Source: Riemerella columbina
GTDB lineage: Bacteria; Bacteroidota; Bacteroidia; Flavobacteriales; Weeksellaceae
Assembly (NCBI RefSeq): GCF_030517065.1
Contig: NZ_CP103950.1
Span: 62,001-126,000 of the forward strand
Direction: 5' to 3'
DNA length: 64,000 nucleotides
In this document: positions 9,224 to 17,616 of the stretch, one piece after another
How positions within the stretch are numbered: the stretch's first letter is position 1
How the letters are laid out: the number at the start of each line of letters is the position of its first letter
Notes under the pieces: model-generated
Seen by the model: only the letters and a program-made list of their open reading frames with translations
Told to the model about the DNA's origin: nothing
The model's database searches: none
Position numbers and translations under genes: made by a program

Positions 9224-12200
9224 TTAAATTTTATTTTCTTCTTCTTTTCTATTTCTCACCTTGGTATGATAGAATACATTCGGCTTGGTGCCTATTTCTT
9301 CTAACAAGAAGTATCTTCTATCATCATTGAATAATGCTCTTACCTCAGAGTTTTTGTCGTTCATATCTCCGAACTTCATTGCTCCTGTAGAACAAGCTTT
9401 AGAACAAGCGGTTTGGAACTCGCCATCTGCCACTACTCTACCTTCTTTCTTCGCTTCCAAAATCACGCTCTGCGTCATCTGGATACACATAGAACATTTC
9501 TCCATAACCCCTCTGGTTCTTACCACCACATCTGGGTTAAGGACCATTCTACCTAAGTCGTTATTCATATTGAAGTCAAACTTATCATTGAGGTTATAAG
9601 TAAACCAGTTGAATCTTCTTACTTTATAAGGACAGTTGTTAGCACAGTATCTGGTACCGATACATCTGTTGTAAGCCATTTGGTTTTGTCCTTGTTTACC
9701 GTGAGAAGTTGCCGCTACTGGACACACCGTTTCACAAGGGGCGTGGTTACAGTGCTGGCACATCACTGGTTGGAAAATCACATCTGGACTTTCGTTTGGT
9801 TCTATTAAAATATCGTAAAGTTTTGGTACATCAAGACCTCTATCAATACCTTCTTTTACTTCTATTTTCTCTTTCGCAGAGTAGTAACGGTCTATTCTCA
9901 ACCAATACATATCTCTGGACATCCGCACCTCGTCTTTTCCTACGACTGGTACATTGTTCTCGGCTTGACAAGCAATGATACACGCGCCACAACCTGTACA
10001 AGAGTTTAGGTCAATAGAAAGGTTAAAGTGAGGACCGTCGGTATCATCATAGGCATCCCAAAGGTCGATTTTCCCTGCTGGGAGTGAGCCGCTTAGCGTG
10101 TGGTATTCCAATGGTTTGTTCCAGCCGTGGTGCTCATCATCAAACTTCACATTAAGGAAAGTATCTAAAGACACCTCTTTTGCAATTTCATAACGACCCA
10201 TTAGAGTATTTTGCAACTGCATACCTGCAAACTCGTGTTCCCCTGATGTTTTTTCTATTTTGATATTAGAAACAGAGAACTGATTGCCATCAAATAATGG
10301 ATAAGCATTCACCCCAGTTTCTGCTACTTTTCCAGCATCTTTTTTACCATAACCTAAAGCTAACCCCACAGAACCATCGGCTTGCCCTGGTTGGATAAAC
10401 ACAGGGACATCTTTAATGGTAACGCCGTTCACGGTAACATTAACCTTAGAACCATCTAACTGCATCCTTCCGTTCAGTTCGTTCTCAAGACCTAAATCTT
10501 GTGCATCTTTTGGAGAAATAGTTAAATAGTTGTCCCAAGACAATCTGGAAATAGGGTCTGGTAATTCTTGTAACCATGGGTTGTTGGCCTGCGTACCATC
10601 ACCCATAGAAGTTTTAGTGTAAAGTTGTAATTCAAACTGGCTTGGCTTCAGTTGGTTTAAATCTGCCACTGCCGCACCAGCATTACCATCTACATAAGAT
10701 AAACCTGCACCGCCAGACACTGCGTTGTAACCGTTATATAAGGCTTTGTTGAAAGAAATATCGCCTAAAATATTGGCTGCACTGGCTTTTAAATAAGTAT
10801 AATAATCGTTATTGGGTTGATCTTTACCATTGGTCCAAACCAATAGAGATTCTTCAATCTGTCTTGATTTGTAAATTTTTTGGATGGTAGGCTGCATTAA
10901 GGAATAAACGCCAGTTTCAGGCATTAAATCTCCCCAAGACTCTAACCAATTGGCTACAGGAATGGCTGCCTTAGCGGTTTGGTATAATTCATCTTTTTTC
11001 TGTGCTACCGCAATATGGTAAGGTACTTTTTTGAACGCTTCTTTGAGCTCTGCCCCTTTGTGGTAAGAGTAAATTGGGTTCACATCATTAGAGATGAGCA
11101 CGCCCACTTGCCCTGCTTTAAGCCAAGATAAGAACTCGTTGAATTTCTGTCCGTTAAATTCTTTCAGATAGTTGGCTTTCCCTGTGAAGGCAACAGAACC
11201 TAACTTTTGGTTGATTAAATGTGCCAATACATAAGCCCCTTTAGAGCCCTCAGCGAAGACCACAGCCTTGCTGCCTTTGGCTTTAAGTTCATTAGCGATT
11301 TTGTTAGCCACCGCATTAGAAGAACCGCCATTCAGCGCATTGTAAACCTCAACTAAAGTTTTATTCACTTCGGTTGGCTTCATTCTTAAACGCGTATCTG
11401 CATTAGCCCCCGTGAGTGACATATTAGACTCCACCTGAATATGGCGAAGCATATTAGCACCTGGTTTTTTGGCTGCTGCATAAGAAGTTTCAAGGCTTCC
11501 TGCGTTATAATTGCCTAAGAAATCCGCTTGGAAAGAAACTACCAATTCGGTTTGAGAAAGGTCGTAAACCGGCAATGCTCTCTGCCCAAACACCTCTTCT
11601 GCCGCATCTAAAGCCGCCGTGTAAGGAATGGCATCATAAGTTACCAATTCTGCATTAGGATATTTGGCTTTAAATTCGCCAAAAAGTTTCTTAAATGTAG
11701 GGCTGGCAAAAGAATGTGATAATAAAACAATCTTCTTATTAGAAGCTTGCGCCTCGGCTAAACCTTTAAGAACGAAATCATCAACTTGATCAAAAGTTGC
11801 ATCTTTATCGTCTAATTTAGGCTGTTTTAGTTTATCATTATCATATAATGCCAACAATCCCGCCTGCACCCTTGCATTGGTTGTTCCTAAGGAACCTGCA
11901 ACTGGATTCGGTTCTATTTTAATTGGTCTACCCTCTCTGGTTTTTACCAAAACACTTGCGAAATCATACCCATCAAAAAAGGTAGATGCAAAGTAGTTAG
12001 GCACCCCAGGGATAATGTTGTGAGGTTTAACCACATAAGGAATGGTTTTAATCACCGGAGCCTCGCAAGCCGCCAAAGTAACGGCTGCAGTAGAGAACCC
12101 TAAAAGTTTGAGGAAATCTCTTCTGCTAGTTCCGGAGTTATTCATTTTATCCTCATTACCCAAGAACTCATCTACAGGAATTTCGTTTTGAAATTCTTTC

Positions 12201-12275
12201 TGAGCCAGTTTCGCGTTTAGCGACGGGTCTTTTTAACTCGTGAATACTTCTGAATTGTATTTTATTTGAAGCCAT
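9224..12275 (-). CDS. actB: Alternative complex III iron-sulfur subunit ActB (5' frameshift as read)
   Basis: ActB joins a molybdopterin-oxidoreductase-like domain without cofactor (N-terminal two thirds) to a four-cluster ferredoxin domain. The C-terminal part shows CTGCGACIIAC, CQHCNHAPCETVC, CIGTRYCANNC and a last CSMC/CSKAC group. A twin-arginine motif SRRDFLK precedes LAACEAP, a likely lipid-anchored Tat export site. The continuous frame opens at a TTG at 12163 (979 residues), but the real ATG is at 12275. Removing one A from a five-A run (12230-12234) joins MASNKIQF to IPVDEFLGNED and gives 1016 residues, normal for flavobacteria. The gap to actA is 24 bases. Confidence 0.9.
12230..12234 (-). 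other. Single-base frameshift site in actB
   Basis: On the minus strand codons 14-16 read TTA AAA AGA and then run to a stop after about 35 codons. With four A instead of five the frame reads ELKDPSLNAKLAQKE and enters the actB frame. The extra base lies in a homopolymer, so a sequencing or assembly error is the simplest explanation. Confidence 0.8.
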
Positions 12276-12299
12276 TTGATACTTCTTAGTTTTCTATTA

Positions 12300-13650
12300 T
12301 TAATAATGACATTTACCACACTCTAATCCACCAATAGCATCTACTGTAATCTTAGTGCCACTGCCGTATTGTTTTTTCAACTTATCGTGTAAGTTTTTGA
12401 AATACTCTTTATTGTACTCGTTGTTCATATCCACTTCTGTGGTTCTGTGACAGTCTATACACCATCCCATTGTGAAATCGTTAGCCATTTTAGCCACATT
12501 CATGGTATCTATAGCTCCGTGACACGCTTTACAAACGACGTCTACATTTTTAGCTTTCTTAATGACAGCCTCTCCTGCCACCACGTGCTGAGAGTGGTTA
12601 AAGTACACGAAATCTGGCATATTGTGGATTCTTGTCCACTCCACAGGTTGTGTTTTCCCCTGTGTAAGATTGTGTAGCCTCATCCCAACCTACAGCGGCA
12701 TAGATTTTCTTAATCTCACCCGTGTAGAATTCTTTAGACTTGCCTTCTTCCACATATTTTCCTTTGTATTCAGAAATATTTTTGTGGCAGTTCATACACA
12801 CATTCATAGAAGGGATTTCGGAAACTTTTCCATATTTAGCCCCAGAGTGACAAAACTGACAGTCTATTTTGTTTTCCCCAGCGTGGATTTTGTGAGAGAA
12901 ATAAATCGGCTGTTCTGGTTGGTAACCTTTGTAAACCCCTACCCACATTAGCCAGTTCCAAACGCCATACACGGCAAGAACGGTAAGTACAGCCAGTAAG
13001 CCTTTGCCTACATAGTGGTATTTTTCATACAACTCGCCGAAAGATTTTATTCTGGTTTCGTCTAACTCAGAAAGCTCTTCCGTTTGGTTGAGTTTTACCA
13101 ATTGTCTTAGTTTTACCAATAACCAAACCAATAGCGCTGCAATAAATAACAGAGAAATCAGAACAATTGTAGAATCATTTTTCTGTTTCTGCTCTGCTTT
13201 AATCGCATCTAAGCTATTGACCTCCGTAGCGGCATCAGCTGCTGCAGGCTCTTCTGCTGGAGGGTTGGTGGTGTACGCCAAAATATCATCAATATCTTGG
13301 TCAGACAAGCTCGTAAACTGCGTCATCTCCGTTTTATTGAACTTCTCATACACCTCGTTAGCGTATTTATCGCCAGAGGCTCTTAAGGCTTTATTGTCCT
13401 TAATCCATTTATGAAGCCAATCTGTACCTAAGTTTTGGTCGGATTTTAACCGATCTACCACACCGCCAAGTGCTGGCCCCACCATCTGCTTATCTAAGGC
13501 GTGACAGGCAGCACAATTGGTTTTAAATAGCGTCTCACCATTCTTTGGGTCACCGCTTGCGGCATCCTGCGCATAGACAGAAGCACCTGTTGATAGCAAT
13601 AATCCTATGGCTATCAATCCCTTTTTGTAATGCTTTCTCCAACTAATCAT
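12300..13650 (-). pseudogene. actA: Alternative complex III multihaem cytochrome ActA, frameshifted as read
   Basis: The gene is split into two overlapping frames: 13650-12598 (350 residues) and a second frame ending at 12300. Deleting one G from the GGGG run at 12657-12660 joins YAAVGWDEATQSYTG to KTQPVEWTRIHN and gives a 449-residue protein. The N-terminus has a signal peptide and a monohaem cytochrome c domain (CAACH, C46-H50). Two membrane helices follow, then a five-haem domain: CQFCH, CMNCH, CKACH, CIDCH and CGKCH. ActA passes electrons from ActB to ActE. The gene is first in the operon. Whether it is truly broken or misread is unresolved. Confidence 0.85.
12653..12660 (-). other. Single-base frameshift site in actA
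   Basis: The minus strand carries ACAGGGGAAAACA. With GGG in place of GGGG the two actA frames join without loss of any expected residue. The first frame otherwise ends within about 20 codons and lacks three of the five haem sites. Confidence 0.85.
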
Positions 13651-13700
13651 TTATATAATCTTGGGTTATTAAATCGTTTTGAATTCTACATTCAGTTGGG

Positions 13701-13708
13701 CAAAAATA
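13701..13708 (-). promoter_or_regulatory. -7 box of the act operon
   Basis: The minus strand reads TATTTTTG, a match to TAnnTTTG, 51 bases upstream of the actA ATG. A -33 TTG at ideal spacing is not present. Confidence 0.45.
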
Positions 13709-13812
13709 AGACTTTAACAGAAAATTAACAGACAGAAAGCGATGCAAATTATCATATTCCTTTAATTTGTAACCATTCTAAATTAAATAGCGTAATATTT
13801 TCATTTTTCAAC

Positions 13813-13842
13813 TTGGTAGTTTTGGCAGTTTTAGTATTTTTG
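13813..13842 (+). promoter_or_regulatory. Promoter of SPOR-like protein gene
   Basis: TTG (13813-13815), a 19-base spacer and TATTTTTG (13835-13842) match the Bacteroidota consensus exactly. The ATG at 13866 lies about 20 bases after the predicted transcription start. Confidence 0.65.
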
Positions 13843-13865
13843 CGGAATATAAATTTAAACACAAG

Positions 13866-14411
13866 ATGAAATCATTATCAGTCTTTATTTTCAGTTGTCT
13901 ATTTTCCGTTGTGAGCGTCCAAAAAGCAACCGCACAGCTCGTTGTAAAAAAGGATACGATAAAAAATACGGAACTTACCATTACCACGGATCAAAATGTA
14001 AGTCAAGTTTTAGACAATTTGGAGAATAAATGTAAAAAAAGTAGCGCCAACAATAGTTCTAGCAATTCTTATGAAAGCAGAAACCCCGTCACTGCACCAA
14101 AAGTAAATACGCCCAACAAAGCGCTAACCAATGCCGAAATTTGCAGAAAGAATCCTCGGATTTTAGGGGTTAAAATACAACTTGCCGTAGTAAAAAGCAA
14201 AGCCGAAGCGGATGAAGTGGCGCTTTATTTCAGACGGAAGTTTCCTTATATTAAAGTACAGCAAGATGCCTCGCTAAGACCTAATTATAAGGTGCTCGCA
14301 GGGAGTTACTTCACCAAAGAAGATGCCTCCAGCGATTTAAGAAAAATCAAAGCTTTCTTTAAAAATGCTATCCCTGTAAAGTATATGATTTTCTGTACTG
14401 ATGCTTTATAG
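13866..14411 (+). CDS. Secreted SPOR-domain-like protein
   Basis: This 181-residue protein has a signal peptide (cleavage likely after KATAQ, about residue 24), a Ser/Asn-rich linker at residues 58-80 and a C-terminal SPOR-like domain. The last part reads LGVKIQLAVVKS, then YFRRKFPYIKV, YKVLAGSYF and EDASSDLRKIK, the usual strand-helix pattern of SPOR domains that bind denuded peptidoglycan. It stands alone with its own promoter and terminator, divergent from actA. Binding to cell-wall glycan at the division site is a family-based inference. Confidence 0.75.
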   Translation: MKSLSVFIFSCLFSVVSVQKATAQLVVKKDTIKNTELTITTDQNVSQVLDNLENKCKKSSANNSSSNSYESRNPVTAPKVNTPNKALTNAEICRKNPRILGVKIQLAVVKSKAEADEVALYFRRKFPYIKVQQDASLRPNYKVLAGSYFTKEDASSDLRKIKAFFKNAIPVKYMIFCTDAL

Positions 14412-14436
14412 GAAGCATTTAAGATATTATCAAAAT

Positions 14437-14473
14437 AAAAAAATCGTTATAGTAGACACTATAGCGATTTTTT
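14437..14473 (+). terminator. Terminator after SPOR-like gene
   Basis: Inverted repeat AAAATCGTTATAG / CTATAGCGATTTT with a short loop and a T run downstream, starting about 26 bases after the stop codon. Confidence 0.7.
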
Positions 14474-14509
14474 ATGTTTTAGAAGTGTATCTCGTATGTC
14501 ATTGCATCA

Positions 14510-14544
14510 AAAAAAAATCAAGGTAAGCAATTGACCTACCTTGA
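14510..14544 (-). terminator. Terminator of M4 protease gene
   Basis: Perfect 8-base inverted repeat TCAAGGTA/TACCTTGA with an 11-base loop. On the minus strand it is followed by an uninterrupted run of T, which is a classical intrinsic terminator 34 bases after the protease stop. Confidence 0.75.
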
Positions 14545-14577
14545 CTTTCCTTTCATTTTTACTTTTTGGTTTTCAAT

Positions 14578-17259
14578 TTATTTCTTGATAAATTTAAGCA
14601 CCGTAGATTCTCCATCTCCTGTATCTACCTTAGCTGTATAAACACCTTTTGGTAATCTCGAGATATTGATTTGTCCTTTTCCTTCTATACCTGTTGTAAT
14701 TACTTTTTTACCAGATAAATCATAGATATGTACCGTTGTATTCGCTACTAATTTTTCTGGCACTTTAATGTTAATTACATCTGTTGCTGGATTAGGATAA
14801 ACGCTATAACCGCCATCACTATTAGCTTCTTCCGCAACCACTCCGGCATTACCTGCTATAGTATAGCCTGGCTCTATTCTAAGTGTGTAGCAAGCATTTG
14901 GGTTAGATCCAGAATAAGGATAAACTTTAATGTAGTAAGTTCCTGCTGATGCTCTATAATATAGTTTTTCGTCTGCAGTTCCTGATTTTTGAGAACTCAC
15001 CACTCGGTAGCCTGAACTATTGTAAAGCGCTAAATCCACATCATGAGTTAATCCTGTCAATTTCACGGTTAATGTTCCTCCTGAAGAGAAAGAGACTTTG
15101 TAATAGTCTACATCATAAGAAGTTTCTATTGATGCATTGTAATCGGCATTTAAAGCTGTAATCTCTGTTGCTGTTCCTGTAGAGTTATTAGGCTCAAAAG
15201 CACCATTACATCCTGAAGATGATGAAGTTGTTGTGAACTGAGCACTCGCATAGTTACTTGTAGAAGAGTTACATTTGGTTTTAACCCTCCAATTATAAGT
15301 CGTTCCTGAATCAAGCCCTGATAAAATAGCGCCTGCAGATTGTACATCACTTGCTGAATATGAATAATCCGTAGCAGCTTTGTATTCCACGGTATATCCT
15401 GTGGCTCCAGAAACGGCATCCCAAAGTAATTTAGCCCCTGAAGAAGTAATATTGGTAGACACTAAGCCTGTTGGTGTATTACAAGCCGTTGGTGGCGTGG
15501 TTGGTGTATCTCCCGCTGCAGAACCAATACCTACAGCATGAAATGCATTTTTAACCTGCTTTACCTCATTACTGTTAGCACCATACAAATCTTCAGCCGA
15601 TTTAATAGAATAAGTTCTTGCATCTGCATAATTAGATGAAGAAGTAAGGTAATATACATTAGTTCTGTAAGCAATAGCCGTTGCTTTAGTGATTCCTATG
15701 CCTGAAACATTGAAAGTATTGCCTAAATCATTAGTACCTCTTCCGCCATTCACAAGTAAATAGAACCAATAGTTAAGCACCCCTGAGTTAGTATGCACCC
15801 CACACTGGTCGTTAGACCTGCTTGGCACACACCCTTCAGTAGACACCCACTTAGTTCCTTTATAAGTATCTGGTTGAGAGTATTGATTAGGGTTAATCAT
15901 ACTTCTGAACGCCGCTCCAATTTCTTCCCCCATAGTCCAATTGGCTTGATTAGGACGAGCCCAGAAATCTACAGCTACTCCGAGAATATCGCTATACGCT
16001 TCATTCAACGCTCCCGACTCCCCTCTATAAGCTAACCCCGAAGACCGCTCTGTAACCCCATGGGTCATTTCGTGACCTACAATATCTAGAGATACCAACG
16101 GCTTGTAGCTATAGTTCCCATCACCATAAGTCATTCTACTACCATCCCAAAATGCATTAACATAATTGGTACCATAATGAACATAGCTCAGCATTTTCAT
16201 CCCTCTATTGTCTATCCCATTTCTGTTCAGTGTATTTTTATAAAAATCATACACCATTTCAGAGCCCCAGTGTGCATCTGTTGCATATTGGTCCAAATAA
16301 GTATTTCTATTGTTCCAATTATTATCAGAATCTGTAAAATCTACAGCATTATAATAATTGGTTCCTCTTTTTAAATTGTAAGTTTCTATACCATTTCCGC
16401 GGGTATTATCTCTTAGTCTATAGGTACTTCCTGTATAATCTGTAACAATAGCCCTTGTGCCACTATACGCTGTGAACGCTGTTCCATTAGCCGTAGAATT
16501 AGGCATATAAGACTCTGGCAACGCTGCTACATTAGCCTCTCCTTCCGCTCCGTGAAGGTGCAATGGATTGTTACAAAAATGCTTTATCTTATCTTCAGTC
16601 CCTAAAACGGATCCATTTTCGGCATCAATATATACAATTTTTCTATCTAAAGGTTTTGCGGCATAAATATCAAATTTATACGCAAGTCTTAAATTTTCTG
16701 GTTTAAACTCCGCACCTGGCGCATAGTATACCAAAGTTCCTTCTGGTTTAAATGTAGCCTCTGGATTTCCTGTTTCCGCTTTTAGAAATTCTTCCTCTTT
16801 AGGGTCTTCCCACTTATAAGCCTCAGCACCCATAAAAGCAATTGCTAAATCCAGCGCTTTTGTTTCTGAAATTTTAGGCTGTTTTGTGGATAACAGTTGA
16901 TTAGAAAAAGTTTTTACGATCTCTCCATTCTGAGAAATCACTTTATCATCTTTTACATGCTGCACCACAGAAGCCCCTTCCACAGGGTAGCCATTCAGCA
17001 TTTGTTGATAGCGATAATGCGTAATCCCTACATTATCTTTTTCTGATTGGAGCAATTTTAGCTTAGGCAAATCTCTCAAAGATTTTGAGGATTCATCTAA
17101 TACCAATTGTCCTAAAACAAAATCAGGAGCATTAGTGGTTTCAAAACTTAATGTTTTACTAAACATTCCTAACTGTTCATTAGTTTGATGAGCTTCTTGC
17201 CCAAAAAACAACACTGCTGTAAACAAAACAGTAGGCGGTAGAAGTAACTTTCTTTTCAT
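14578..17259 (-). CDS. Secreted thermolysin-type (M4) metalloprotease with T9SS sorting domain
   Basis: This 893-residue multidomain protein has a signal peptide (1-21) and an FTP/PepSY propeptide to about residue 220. The M4 catalytic domain carries the zinc site H396-E397-M-T-H400 and third ligand E420 in GALNEAYSD. A fibronectin type III domain lies at about 590-680 and a PPC domain at about 685-795. The C-terminus is a type A T9SS sorting domain beginning VYPNPATD and ending VLKFIKK. It should be exported by Sec and then secreted or surface-anchored by the type IX system, acting as an extracellular endopeptidase. It has its own promoter and terminator. The propeptide and catalytic residues look complete. 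Confidence 0.93.
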   Translation of the reverse strand: MKRKLLLPPTVLFTAVLFFGQEAHQTNEQLGMFSKTLSFETTNAPDFVLGQLVLDESSKSLRDLPKLKLLQSEKDNVGITHYRYQQMLNGYPVEGASVVQHVKDDKVISQNGEIVKTFSNQLLSTKQPKISETKALDLAIAFMGAEAYKWEDPKEEEFLKAETGNPEATFKPEGTLVYYAPGAEFKPENLRLAYKFDIYAAKPLDRKIVYIDAENGSVLGTEDKIKHFCNNPLHLHGAEGEANVAALPESYMPNSTANGTAFTAYSGTRAIVTDYTGSTYRLRDNTRGNGIETYNLKRGTNYYNAVDFTDSDNNWNNRNTYLDQYATDAHWGSEMVYDFYKNTLNRNGIDNRGMKMLSYVHYGTNYVNAFWDGSRMTYGDGNYSYKPLVSLDIVGHEMTHGVTERSSGLAYRGESGALNEAYSDILGVAVDFWARPNQANWTMGEEIGAAFRSMINPNQYSQPDTYKGTKWVSTEGCVPSRSNDQCGVHTNSGVLNYWFYLLVNGGRGTNDLGNTFNVSGIGITKATAIAYRTNVYYLTSSSNYADARTYSIKSAEDLYGANSNEVKQVKNAFHAVGIGSAAGDTPTTPPTACNTPTGLVSTNITSSGAKLLWDAVSGATGYTVEYKAATDYSYSASDVQSAGAILSGLDSGTTYNWRVKTKCNSSTSNYASAQFTTTSSSSGCNGAFEPNNSTGTATEITALNADYNASIETSYDVDYYKVSFSSGGTLTVKLTGLTHDVDLALYNSSGYRVVSSQKSGTADEKLYYRASAGTYYIKVYPYSGSNPNACYTLRIEPGYTIAGNAGVVAEEANSDGGYSVYPNPATDVINIKVPEKLVANTTVHIYDLSGKKVITTGIEGKGQINISRLPKGVYTAKVDTGDGESTVLKFIKK

Positions 17260-17279
17260 TTGTAATTTTTTTTACTAAA

Positions 17280-17287
17280 CAAAATTA
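17280..17287 (-). promoter_or_regulatory. -7 box of M4 protease gene
   Basis: The minus strand reads TAATTTTG (consensus TAnnTTTG), leaving a leader of about 17 bases before the ATG at 17259. A TTG lies at 21 rather than 19 bases spacing. Confidence 0.5.
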
Positions 17288-17579
17288 TTTTTTTACTAAT
17301 CAAACGAACAAATATATAAAATAATATAAATAGTTTCACTTTTAACATATCAAGTATTTTTATCAATTTATTGAATTCACAAAAACAAACTTTATTTCAG
17401 GCTCATTTTTGAGTCATCTGTAAAATATTTCAATATTTTTAATAAATATTCATTTTTTAAGCCTCATTAAAATATTAATTTATAATAATTCTAAATTAAA
17501 AACACCCCAAAACAGATTAAATTTTGTTTAAATAGCACTTCATTTTTTACAAAATAAAGTCTATATAAGTTATTTACAT

Positions 17580-17587
17580 TACCTTTG
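17580..17587 (+). promoter_or_regulatory. -7 box of rnr
   Basis: TACCTTTG matches TAnnTTTG and lies 29 bases before the rnr ATG. No -33 TTG is seen at ideal spacing. Confidence 0.5.
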
Positions 17588-17616
17588 TATCAATTGACCT
17601 TAAAATTCACTAAGAA

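Larger units (their letters stand above)
17260..17616. other. AT-rich divergent intergenic region
   Basis: These 357 bases separate the M4 protease gene and rnr. They hold the two outward promoters listed separately. Between them I see only AT-rich sequence, with no ORF, RNA gene or clear repeat. Confidence 0.6.

Noticed and set aside
12657-12660. Programmed +1 frameshift in actA as the main explanation
   Set aside because: A similar extra homopolymer base in the neighbouring actB makes a sequence error more likely; no known stimulatory element is visible.
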